From Diaporthe sp. PMI_573 (taxonomy: Eukaryota > Ascomycota > Sordariomycetes > Diaporthales > Diaporthaceae), in contig JAJTUP010000026.1 in assembly GCA_021399435.1 (NCBI GenBank), positions 186,001 to 250,000 on the forward strand: a stretch of 64,000 nucleotides of DNA, read 5' to 3'. Numbering within the stretch: position 1 is the stretch's first letter; each line of letters starts with the position of its first letter. Below the pieces are notes generated by a model. That model was not told the origin of the DNA, made no database searches, and worked only from the letters and a program-made list of their open reading frames with translations. The translations under genes and the position numbers were made by a program. This document shows positions 43,755-54,114 of this stretch, one piece after another.

Positions 43755-45889
43755 TCACCTCCGTCCCATGTAGGATCGGTAAAAGCCGTCCGCCGCATCG
43801 CTGTCGGGATTACCGTACTTGCTACCCATGTTGTTGCTGGCCTTCTGCGCGGCGTTCACCTTGGCCTGCAGCGCAGAAGCGTTGGTGTCGATCCACTGCA
43901 GCTGCTGGAGGTGGCCGTTGAGCACACGAACAATTTGGCTGAGCTATAGGCCACAGGTGGTTAGCTAGAGAGCCCAGACATCTGAAATAAAGTCAGAGGG
44001 ATTATTCGACTTACAGGGTCATCAGGCTTGTTGCCCTTGCTGAGTGATCCTGAGATGTCGTTGATCTCGGTGATCATCTTGCCCAGGTCCTTGCCCATCT
44101 CGTCCAGCCGGTCCGTCAGGTTCTCGGCAAGCTTGTAAGTCCGCTCGCGCTCCTGATCAGGCCCGGCAAGCTGCTCGTTGCCACCAATCTGCTTCGAGTA
44201 CATGTCATCGACCTCCTTTTCATACCGGTCCAGGAAGGACTCCAGTTCCGCCTGGTGACTCTCAACGGACTGCAGCTGTCGGTCAATCTCATTGCTGGCC
44301 TTCTCTGCGTCGTGAGTCTGCAGGTAGAGCTTCTGTATCTTCTCGCCGTTCTCGACCAGGAGACGGTCCCAGGCTGCGACCTTGGTGGCTTGGTCCTTGA
44401 ACTCCTTCTGGTACTTCTGAAGATCAGTGGCCCATCGGGTGATGATTTCGTCCATGGTCTTGTTCTTCAGCCTGGGCAGCTGCGAGGGAGGGCCAATGGT
44501 AGAGGCCGACATGTTGTTCTGAGCCGCACCGGGGGTGGCGGCCTTATCCGCGGGTACTGGTGGAGCCCCAGTGCCCAATGCGTTGATGGTCGCTGGCGTG
44601 GTTGTGGTTCCAGATGTGGTAGTCGTTGTGGCAGCAGGCTTTGCGCCAAAGAGAGTACCAGCGCTGCCAGCTGGTGCCGCCGTGCTGGACGACGCTGCGG
44701 GTGCGGTTGTAGTGGTCGCCGAGAACAAAGAAGGGGTTGTGGCCGGAGCCGAGGCGGCCGCAGGTGCTGTTGTTGAGGCGGTTGACGCTGGCGCACCGAA
44801 CAACGATGGCTTGGATGGCGCTGATGGAGTAGCAGTAGTAGAGCCACCCAGGCTTGGGAAGAGAGAAGGTGCGGAAGCTGCCGTTGTTGTCGCGGCGGTG
44901 CTCGCTGGAGCTGCTGCTGCTGAGGCGGGCTTCGTGCCAAAGAGGTTGCTGCTGGCAGTGGTGGTCGTCTCGGCTGGTTTAGCTGGAGGAGCGCCACCAC
45001 CGAAGAGAGATGGAGTCGAGGTGCCGCCGGTGGAGGGAGCGGCGAAAGGGCTGGGCTTGTCGGTCGCTCCAGTGGAAGCGGGTTTAGCACCAAACAGACT
45101 CGGGGTCCCGGAGCTGCCTGCGGCAGGTTGGGACGCAGGCGTAGAGGCCGATCCACCGGCGAAGAGGTTGGAGCCGGTCTGTGACGTCGTTCCTGCTGCT
45201 CCGCCGCTGAAGAGGCTCTTGGCCTGGGACCCTTGGCCGCCTGATGGCTGGCCGAAGAGGCTCGGTGTTGCCTTGGCTGAGTCGGTGGGAGGTGCGCCAG
45301 CTGGAGTAGTGGACCCTAGGCCGCCAAACATTGGTTTTGTCGGAGTCGCCTGCCCAGCGGCAGCGGTTGAGAACAAAGGGTTACCCGTGCTTGCGCCTGT
45401 AGACGGGGTTGTGCTGGCTGCGGGTTTCCCACCACCAAAGAGACTAGAACCAGCACCGAAAGGACTGGTTCCTGTCGTCGAGCTGGCCCCAGCTGCACCG
45501 GTTGGGGTGCTCGAGCCTCCGCCAAACACGCTGGATGACGACGCAGCTGGCTTGTTCAGCCCTGAAAAGAGGGTATTTCCACTGCCGGCCGGGGGTGTTC
45601 CTGTCGATGCGGCACCGCCGAACAACGAACCAGAGGAAGGGGATGGGTTGGTCGTCGAGTTGCCGCCAAACAACGGAGGGGCAGCTGGCTTGGAAGCGCT
45701 GGCCCCTCCGAAGAGACCGCCACCAGACGCGGCCGGTTGTCCTGCTGCTCCAGCATTGTCTTTCTGTGCGCTACCAAAGGAGAAGCCGGTCGAAGGGGTC
45801 GAGGACTGGTTACCAAACATTGAGGTTGTTGCGGGCGTCGACGACGACGATGCCCCAGAGGTCGCCTGGGTTCCGAAGGAGAAGGACAT
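43755..45889 (-). CDS. nsp1: Nucleoporin Nsp1 (Nup62 homologue)
   Basis: Two exons on the minus strand (44015-45889, 43755-43943; intron 43944-44014) encode 687 residues. Nsp1 is a central-channel FG nucleoporin that forms the Nsp1-Nup49-Nup57 and Nsp1-Nup82 complexes. Residues 1 to about 430 are low-complexity with repeated SLFG, GLFGG, LFGAKPA and FSFG motifs, separated by Ser/Thr/Ala/Gly/Pro linkers. From about residue 470 the Nsp1_C coiled-coil domain begins (PSQLPRLKNKTMDEIITRWATDLQKYQKEF) and runs through long heptad helices. Exon 2 completes it with LSQIVRVLNGHLQQLQWID and a conserved FYRSYMGRR end. The repeats leave a long antisense open frame on the plus strand that is only a shadow. 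Transcribed divergently from the LAA2-like gene. Confidence 0.94.
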
Positions 45890-47192
45890 GTTGAATGCAG
45901 TTGTTTTGCGTCCAGTACGATCAGTCGATACGAAGAGAGTCGCTTAAGGAAGGAGGTTGAGTTGCGACAGGGTTGAGACGCCCAGGTACATGAACAAATA
46001 TTGGAAAGATCCAGGCTGGGTCGACTGGCTGAAAGAAGTCAGTTGGTGCCTTGGTTTCAAAGGAGGTTTGTAACGCAGAAGGAGGTCTCACCTGAATGCC
46101 TTGGCCTTGGGAAACAATATCGCTCTCCAATAAAGGTGAAGGCGTGCTTCAGACCCAGCACTCTGGACGTGAGGCGTGTGGGTTGGGTGCTGGTCTGGGG
46201 ATTGAGCGTGGTTGATGTCGCGACAGCCCTCAGTCTGGCAGTCTAGCGCGCCTTGCTGAGGTCCAGCGCTGCCAGTGCCTGCCGCCAAACCTTGGGCCAA
46301 AAAGTTTGGGGCAGGGATGCTGTTTCTACTCTCTACACTAGACCATTCCAGGGCAAAATACGCTAGGAAGCAAAGCTGGCAGGGACCTGAAATATTTCCG
46401 GTACCCCCGCTCAATAGCTGAGGAACCAACAAGCCCTGGGCGAACTGGCTAGGTACTTGGGTGCGGCGTGATGTTCAGCGGCACTTCATAGAATAGTCTC
46501 ATTCTTCGGATCGCTTCTTTTTAAGGCAAAGGGCCGGATTTTGACATATGAGCTGACCCTGGTCATGCCGCGGGATCCATTGACCTTCTGTTAATTCCTC
46601 TGTTTGTCTGTCTTTCTCCTGCTATATTGGTCTTCCAACGTAGAAATAAATCACTCCAGAAAGAAGGTTCAGGTCGGTGCTGCATGTGCTGCAATGGTGG
46701 GTGAGGACTAGGCCTCTCACGGTCAAACGGTCCGTCCTGCTTGGACGTGGCCAAGAAGGTCGGACCGCCTGAGCTGTCGGGCAGGCTGCGCAGGTCCTGC
46801 CAGTAACCTTGCGGCGCGCCAGGCAGTACCCCACCCTCAACCTGCTGTCACTGAGGGTCTATCAGGTCCAGACTCCTTGTGAGACGTCAGGATCGAGGCT
46901 GGATTCGTCGATCGTCTCCTGTTGATAGCTGCCCTTATTGACCTGTCGCGGGCCTCTACGCTACCTCATGCACTTTCCCTCCCAGCCTGGAACGTTCTGA
47001 ACAACCTTGAACATCTCCTGCATCCCGGCCCGGCTTCTGTATATGAGTGCTACCCCGGACATTGACTGAGAGGCTACGACTGTCTCCCCTCCCCCTCAAC
47101 CACTGCCAGACAAATCGCTCCTTTGCACGTGCTTTCGGCCAGCACGCTTCTATTCAATCCCTTGAACCTTACCCTCCCAGCAGGATCCGATC
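45890..47192. promoter_or_regulatory. Divergent promoter region between NSP1 and the LAA2-like gene
   Basis: About 1.3 kb. A CTAGGTACT motif is at 46449-46457. No supported gene. Confidence 0.5.
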
Positions 47193-48831
47193 ATGTCTGG
47201 CAGGCGGGAAAGCCTTTCTGTCCCCGAGAGGAGCGACACCAAAGATCCAGGAGCGCGGGAGCTAGGTACTTCTTCATCCCTACGTGTCCCCTTTGCTTTT
47301 GCCCCCCTGCTGCGTGTTGGGCTTCATCTTCTGACAGGTCTTGGACAGATTCTGATTCCGAGGACCACTTCTCCGACGCTCAGTCCGCCCCCCACAGCCC
47401 AAGTGCTTCCCCTGTTCCCAAGCTTCGAGTGGAGAAGACCAGCAATGAGCCTTCCTATGGCGAAGTCCCCGGGACGGAGGCGTACAAGTTGCGGCAGGAG
47501 GATGCTGAGCCGGATGAGATAGCGGTTGTCGCCGAGGAGCAGAAGGCGGGTCAAGAGGAGGAAGAGCTCAGATCACCCACTCCTGGCGGCCGTCCCATCC
47601 CCAAGACTGTGGTTGAGCAGAGCGACGGCAATACGGAGGAACAGTCCCACCCAGAGAAGAAGTACACGGCGGACACGCCGGCAGATCTTGTTCTCAAGGC
47701 TGATGGGTCGTCGGACGGGGAAGAGGGAAAGGGTACGAAAGCGTAGTTGATCCTCCTCTCAAAAGGGCCCAAGAGTGCTGAGCATTTCTTTTGTAGATCA
47801 AGAACCAATATCACCAGCTTTGTCCTCGCCACAGTCCGTCCGCTCAAGACGAAAGTCCTCTGTTGCCAGTCACGATGGTGCCGCTGATGATGGCTTCGGG
47901 GATGACTTTGACGACTTCGAGGACGGTGATGACGACGCGGACTTCGGCGACTTTGACGATGGCTTCCAGGAGCCCGAAACGCCCGCTCCTCCTCCAGCTC
48001 CATCATCAGCACCGGCTGTACAGCCCTTGTCATTCGTACGTGGTCTCTCATATGAACCCTCTGTTTCAAACCCCGGGACCCCTTGCTGATTACTCTTGGC
48101 AGCCCATACCGGATTTTGACGGCATGGACACGGACGACATCTTCACCACCACTGAACCCTACCTCAACGCCCTTTTCCCCACAACAGCAGAAGATGAGGG
48201 CATCACAATAACACCACCACCAAAAGACAACCCTATATTCTTCACTCCACGCTCCGCCTCCCTCTGGTCCCAACTCGTCGCCCCACCACCGCTTCAACCT
48301 CCCGACTGGATTCGGTCGCGCATCAGGCGACTTTTCCTCGTCTCCCTTGGTGTCCCCGTCGACCTGGACGAGATCCTGCCCGCGTCGAAACAGAAGAAGT
48401 TGGTCTTGCCCTCGGTCCACTCACCCAGAACGTCCAACGACTCCCGCAGATCCGGTTCCAAGGGCCCATCTCGAATCAAGACAGGTCAGTCAGGGCAGGA
48501 GGGCGGCAGCCCATCGGATTCAGGGGGCGGGACCGGCGGAGGGGGGGCCGGAGGAGGCGGGGCGCGCACCGGGACGAAGCGCAAGGCCCCGCCGCCCGAG
48601 TTCGACCTGGTGGCCGCGAAGCAGCTGTGCGCGACGACCGACGAGGCCCTGGACGGTATGACGGACACCGAGCTCAAGGAGCACGTCAAGAGGCTCGAGG
48701 GCCTGGACGGCACCGCCAAGGCGGTCCTGGACTACTGGCAGCAGCGGACGGACGAGCAGATCGGGGAGAGGGAGGCGTTCGAGGGGGTCATCGAGAACCT
48801 GGTGAAGCACGCCCGCAAGACGAGAAAGTAA
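47193..48831 (+). CDS. LAA2/YBL010C-like AP-1 accessory protein (DUF5102)
   Basis: Four exons (47193-47265, 47349-47732, 47797-48035, 48103-48831) give 474 residues. The family (yeast Laa2) helps the AP-1 clathrin adaptor reach membranes. The start is SGRRESLSVPERSDTKDPG. An acidic, disordered region follows with DSDSEDHFSDAQSAPHSP and then the tandem acidic-phenylalanine motifs GFGDDFDDFEDG and DFGDFDDGF, which resemble ligands of the AP-1 gamma-ear domain. The conserved C-terminal half includes DGMDTDDIFTTTEPYLNALFP, SARSLWSQL-like TPRSASLWSQLV, PPDWIRSRIRRLFLVSLGVPVDLDEILP and a final helix VLDYWQQRTDEQIGEREAFEGVIENLVKHARK. The acceptor of intron 1 was set at 47348 because it keeps the frame; an earlier AG at 47337-47338 would not. 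Specific partner assignment is from family knowledge. Confidence 0.83.
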
Positions 48832-49488
48832 AGACGAACCACATGTTTCAGGGAAGAAAATGACTAAAATGACTGGCGGGGCATAGATGCTGGAAGCGGT
48901 TACAGGCACTCGGAGCAGCGGAGGTCTGCTGTAATGGTACTTTCGGGAGCCTTGTCAGGCCTGACGGCTACGTATTTTGGGCCGCAGATCTCCCGACAGA
49001 AGAGCAACTTTCATCCGGCAGGACTCTGCTGGTGAAGTTTAGGATTTTAATATTTACACTTTTGCAACTACGGCGCTAAAAAGTGGGCGGTATGACTGTG
49101 AACTTTTCTGTATTCCTAGAATTGTCTGCGTGTAGACTCTGGGCAGGACTGTCACGTAGCCCTGCCCTTGTCACTAACCCCAACGGCGTAACCTCCATCT
49201 CTTTCTTCGCCATACGTGTAAGGGCCAATGCTATTGTCCTATCATCTGCAGAGCTGGCCACGGGAGTCGCCTCGCAGGTGATTCACCGTGAAAAACTCGC
49301 CGGCAGCCCCTCCCAAGAATAGCTTTCCCACTTCACGGACTCTGCTGCAGAACCCGTGGGAAGGTAAACCATCTCGCTGAATCTCTTCGCTGAGAACTTT
49401 GCCTATGAGGCTCATATGGTTCTTGCCGGCGTGAATATCGCTATCTGTGGACATTCTCAATCCTCCCCAATGAAACATTCCGTTGCAT
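48832..49488. other. Convergent 3' intergenic region
   Basis: About 660 bp between the LAA2-like stop and the eIF2-gamma stop. A 79-codon plus-strand open frame (49083-49322) has no recognisable feature and was not called. Confidence 0.55.
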
Positions 49489-51103
49489 CTAGTTTGTGCT
49501 AGGCTGCAGGGTGTTGCCTGCGGCGATGGTGGCCCAACCAATCAGACGCCAGTGCTTTTCGATACGCCTGGACAGGGCGACCTTCTCTCCGATGTTCGTG
49601 CAGGCCGGGGACGTCAGGATCAGCTTCGCGGCATCCTTCTTGATGGCGGCCACCTTGGCACCTGTCGATGTGGACCCAATGTTGACCATGATGACCTCGT
49701 TCTTAGCCAGCTTCTCGACCTTGGCCTGCTTGCCGTCCGCAGTACGGACACCGAGGAGGCGACGAAGTAGGTAGAAGTTGACCTCAATCTCGGAGTAGAT
49801 CTCGGGCAGACGGCCCTTGAGACCCAAGACGAAACCGACGAGACGATCGGCACGGCAGAGCGTGGGGTCGATGCGGGTTCCGACACCGATCAGACCTCCA
49901 GGAACGGCGTACTTGAGGTCGTTTGACTCGGAGTTGAGCGACACGATGCGGCTGAAGATGGGCGTGCACTTGAGGTCTCCCTTGTCGTCACGGGTGACGA
50001 TACCGGGTCGGATCTCGATCTCGTCGCCGAGCTTGAGCACACCGTGCAGGATGGAGCCACCGGCGACACCACCCTTGAGCTCCTCGATCTCCGCACCAGG
50101 CTTGTTTACGTCGAAGGATCGAATGACAATCATCTGGGGGTCCATGCTGAAGTCCCTTGGGGGAACAGGGATTGTGTTGACGATGGCGTCGAGGACGGCG
50201 TCGACGTTGAACTTCAGCTGGGCGGAAATCGGGATGACGGGCGACTTGCCAGCGACTGTGCCTCGGATGAACTTCAGGATGGAGTCGTAGTGTTGCTTTG
50301 CGGCCTCTTCCCTCATCAGGTCGACCTTGTTCTGGAGGATGATGATCTTGTCGAGCTTCATGATCTCGATGGCGGCCAAATGCTCGGAAGTCTGGGGCTG
50401 GGGGCAAGACTCGTTGCCAGCGATAAGCAGCAGCGCGGCGTCCATGACGGCGGCTCCCGACAACATGGTGCTCATGAGAATATCGTGACCTGGGCAGTCG
50501 ACGAAGCTGTGGGCAGCAGGTTAGCTTAGCCTTGGGTTGTTTCTTAGGAGCGCATGTTGTGGCGTGGGCGACTCACGAGACGTGTCTCAACAACCTGTAT
50601 TTACCCTCACATCCATCCCGTTCGCAGGGAGGGTCAACCTCCTTGTCGCTCTTGTAACTCCTGAAGCAGCCGGGCCTTGGGCACGCGGGGCTATCGCATT
50701 GGTAGATCTTGGCGTTCGCGTAACCAAGCTTGATGGTGATGTTGCGGATCAGCTCGTTCTTGAATCGGACAGTCTGGACACCCGAGATGGCCTTGACGAC
50801 GGTTGACTTTCCGTGAGCGACGTGGCCGATGGTGCCGATGTTGATCGTTGCTTGCCTCGCAATGATTTCTGGTGTGAGAGGGGACAGTGTGGACACGTCG
50901 AGGTCCTTTGGGTCGGTCTGAGGAGGCAGGACTGGTTTCTCAACGACGGGCGCTGGGGCGGTCTTCTTCAGGGCAGGCTTGAGAGGCTTCTCATCCTCGA
51001 CTTCGTGGTCCGAGAGGCCCTGGCCAGCCTCAGAGGCGGACGACTCGTCGCCGGAGTCGGCGACGTCGTTTCCGAATTTATCAATCTCGCCGTTTGCCGA
51101 CAT
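49489..51103 (-). CDS. gcd11: Translation initiation factor eIF2 gamma subunit (Gcd11)
   Basis: Two exons on the minus strand (50577-51103, 49489-50506; intron 50507-50576) encode 514 residues. eIF2-gamma is the GTP- and Met-tRNAi-binding core of eIF2. After an acidic N-terminal extension come the G-domain motifs: GHVAHGKST (G1), [15 protein letters not shown] (switch 1), DCPGHD (G3, restored by splicing), QNKVDL (G4) and PISAQL (G5). A zinc-ribbon insert has CDSPAC, PGC and CERDGC. Domains II and III follow ([52 protein letters not shown]) to [13 protein letters not shown]. The start at 51103 is chosen because [12 protein letters not shown] fits the family. An in-frame ATG at 51208 would add 35 serine/threonine-rich residues and is probably leader. 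Confidence 0.95.
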
Positions 51104-51505
51104 AGTGATTGATGCTGGAAGTGATGTGGTCGCGGACAATTGGGACCGTCCTGATAGCTGTCGCGAAGGTGTTGATGTCGATGTGGGATCTGACTCACCT
51201 TTGCACAATGACTATGCCTTGCCTTGGCCCCAAAAAAATCCGGTGCCATCAACCCCCTGCAACCTACCAGAGCTCAGACAAGCGTGCTGGGCCGGCATAA
51301 CCCAACCCGGTAGCTAACGTATTGACTCACAACTCCCCCTCCTTGCCCCTCCTTCTGACAAGCTCCAGGGTTAGGTGCAACAGACCCATCAAAGCTGTGG
51401 GAGCAGTCACATACATTACTACAGTAACACACTTACATGCTTAAAGAGAATCCGCCACATCATTGTAGAGCACTGGTAGCTTCCTTACCCTCTATCCGGC
51501 GACCT
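51104..51505. other. Promoter side of eIF2-gamma
   Basis: About 400 bp upstream of the eIF2-gamma start. A GTGAGTC donor-like sequence on the minus strand near 51189-51195 (GACTCAC on plus) may mark a 5'-leader intron. No gene. Confidence 0.4.
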
Positions 51506-51650
51506 ATAGGAGGTTGTTCTATAGCAAGTTATCCCATAGGAGGTCGTTCCATAGGAGGTTATTCCACGGGAGGTTGTTCTATAGGAGGTTGTTCTATAGG
51601 AGGTTGTTCTATAGGAGGTTGTTCTATAGGAGGTTGTTCTATAGGAGGGA
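51506..51650 (+). repeat. 15-bp minisatellite, consensus ATAGGAGGTTGTTCT
   Basis: Nine tandem 15-bp units plus a partial tenth. Units 1 and 6-9 are identical; units 2-5 have diverged by one to several bases. As the unit is a multiple of three, both strands stay open through it (CSIGG on plus, TTSYR on minus). It lies at the junction between the housekeeping block and the right-hand accessory cluster. Confidence 0.95.
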
Positions 51651-51823
51651 GGTTCTCTCAATTCACAGTATATAAAGATATAAACCATATCTACCTTGGA
51701 ATCAAAGCTATAAGAAACACACTCATAAAGAATGCTAAATCTGGTATAAGCTGGTGGTATCACCTTATACAAAGATGCCAATATATCCGGCTTGAGGTCA
51801 ACAAGCGTGATGATGACCTATAA
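51651..51823 (+). other. Open frame downstream of the minisatellite, unrecognised
   Basis: The frame that reads through the repeat continues for about 57 codons after it (FSQFTVYKDINHIYLGIKAI, then ISWWYHLIQRCQYIRLEV) to a TAA at 51821-51823. The sequence is AT-rich, unlike the housekeeping genes. It might be a relic of a mobile element or chance. The following 400 bp (51824-52236) are AT-rich and hold no supported gene. Confidence 0.2.
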
Positions 51824-52236
51824 TATTTAATTATATACACAATCTGGTGTGCATAGAGGTTATTCTTGGCATTCATTGGATGTCTATACGAGGTCTGCGT
51901 GACTTGATGCCCTTGGGCTAAGGAGAATACTTGAAGCCCAGCCCAGACGCGAAAAATACAGTATGTTAGGGCTACGATACAAATGGCTATTACTTTGCTT
52001 TCAACTACGTTTCCTAACCAGAAATCAAGGAGCAGTCATCATGCAAAGGATTGTGGCCATAGCTAATATAGTTGATTATTCTCATTCCCTTCTATGCTGA
52101 CTCATGTCGCCAAATCGAAACAGCAGCTTCAGAGCTTTGTAGGCACGAGCTGCTTGCTACAATGAAAACGCGGGATGTGACAAACCAATCTCAAGAACGA
52201 CTTGGAAAAGTCCGTTTCCCGTACCCAGACAAGCCT

Positions 52237-54114
52237 CTATGGTAGTTTGAAACCCCCGGGAACTAACTTCTGGAAGACCTGATCCGGGTCATACTTGCGC
52301 TGAATATCTCTCATCCTTTCCACATTTTCAGTGCCGTAACTTGCAATCACGGTTTGATCGTAGCTGGCATCATTCATGAAGACATAGGGCAAGTATTGCC
52401 CCGCTTCGGAAGCAGCCTTTTCCGTCTGGTCGTTCAGGGATGCTGCAAGACTGTGAGCTTTGGGACCGTCTTCGCTAAGATACCAGCCGGCGTCGATGAC
52501 CACCCAGGTCTGATTCGTAGGTTCAAGTCCTAGTGCGTTCCCTCCTCGTTCCTTTCCTGCGAGTACAACGCTCTCCGTGATGGGTTGCATGGCCACAACG
52601 AGCGTGCCACCCGTTATATCGCCAAATTCGGACACAGCTGAAGACGACGTGTATGTTTCACTCAACCGCGCATACAGCGATGCGCTAGGAGTGAAAGTTG
52701 TCGTGAACCAGTCCCATCTTAGAGAAGGAGGACGTTAGTATCCTTTCTGACAGTCTTTCAAGAATCGCTTAAGCAATACAGGGGGAAGTATCTTCCATCA
52801 TGAAGCTGATACACTCGGTGGAAGATGCTCCATTGTAGGATTACTCACCTGGGAATGGATGGCACCACGCCGCCGGTAAGAAATTCAGTCATAGTCTGGA
52901 TTTTCGTTGTGTCCGCAAGAGTCGGGATGTCGTAAAACATGTCAAACGCGGATGGGGACTCCACTGGTTTCAGGTAAACCAGGTTTAGCAGAATACCAAT
53001 GGAAGAGTTCGTAACTGCAGCCTGAAGATCTAAGTTCGCGTAGGGGTCTTTGTTAGGAGACGTCTGATACTCCGCCAGCACTGTGTAGAGCGCTGGAAGC
53101 TGGTCGAGGCTGTAGATCTTGATACTACCCTATACTGGGTTGCTGGAAAATGTGGAAAATGTAAAAGTAGTTACAACTCCTTCTCAAATAATTAGTCGCT
53201 TTGCAGTGCGTCAGGGAATGTCACCAGGGAACTGTTGTCGTTCCTAGGCCCAACATACCGAAATTATTGCTACCTCCTTTGAGTGCCCAATGGAGGTCAG
53301 GGTTTTTATGTTGACTGGCCTTTACAAGAGACCCGTTTGCGAGCACAACCTATAAAACGTTAACCGCTGGTTGTAAAACTTTGCGGAGGTGTATAATACT
53401 TCATGTTTGACCACATTATCGCAAACAAGGCCATAGAGCTCTAAGTAATAAGAAAGGCCACCTAGATCAACCCTTGTTAGCACTGTTAGTGAATTCAAGG
53501 AAAATGACAGTGTACCATCTAACTTGGGTAGACATACCACCGAGAGTGAGGCCCGCAACGCCCACATCCACAATTCTTCCACCAGCGACGGTTACATTGA
53601 GAGGATCAAGAGCCGAATACAAATCGCCCCAATTGTTGCCCGACCCAACTCTGACAGTCCTTAATGAGGGATTGTAGGTGATTTCTTTGAGGGCAGACAG
53701 GTCGATAAGTACCCCGTCGTTAATGTTGGCTGCCAGAGGTGACGGCATGTGGCCCCCAGACCGTACTGCAAATTGCACTTGCAATTGTGTTAAATTGCCA
53801 ACAACGTGTTGAACATTAGTGACAGAGGCAGGCTGGACGATACACGTTGGCTGAGCCCATGCCGTTTCAGACCTACGTTGGTTAGTTTGAAATTATAAGA
53901 CGAGGGGCGCAAACAGTTCTGACCAGTTGTCAGTGCTCAGATTGGCATAGTTGATCTCAGATGGGAGTGTAGTGATGCTTTGGAGCGCTTCGTTGAAGTA
54001 TTGGCATGCGCCTTGAGCAGAGGTCTTGGGACCCTCTACCACTGAAGTAGAGGAGGCGCGCAAGCAGTTGCCTAGGGCCAGGAAAGAGAAGATAGCCTTC
54101 ATCGATTGATTCAT
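52237..54114 (-). pseudogene. Secreted BBE-type FAD-linked oxidoreductase with one in-frame TAG
   Basis: Six exons on the minus strand (53924-54114, 53538-53872, 53400-53461, 53259-53349, 52849-53179, 52237-52717) total 1491 nt, exactly 497 codons. Residues 5-20 look like a secretion signal. The FAD-binding PCMH domain is clear: CIVQPASV, FAVRSGGHMPSP with the flavin-linking histidine at residue 105, GGRIVDVGVAGLTLGGGLSY, YGLVCDNVV, and [21 protein letters not shown]. The C-terminal BBE segment (YDPDQVFQKLVPGGFKL) is intact. Codon 243 is TAG (53130-53132) between NPV and GSIKIYSLDQL, where relatives carry Trp. Everything else is in frame, with good splice sites. Either the gene is recently inactivated or a 45-nt GTAACT...TATAG stretch (53130-53174) is removed as an intron. 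Members oxidise phenolic, terpenoid or sugar substrates; the substrate here is unknown. Confidence 0.75.

Noticed and set aside
44535..45947. 470-codon plus-strand open frame
   Set aside because: Antisense shadow of the low-complexity FG-repeat part of NSP1; its composition (Ala, Val, Gly, Pro runs) simply mirrors the repeats.
53180..53258. Longer intron from 53258 to the TATAG at 53130, skipping the TAG
   Set aside because: The donor is in phase 1 and the acceptor would need phase 0, so this join shifts the frame; the acceptor at 53180 keeps it.
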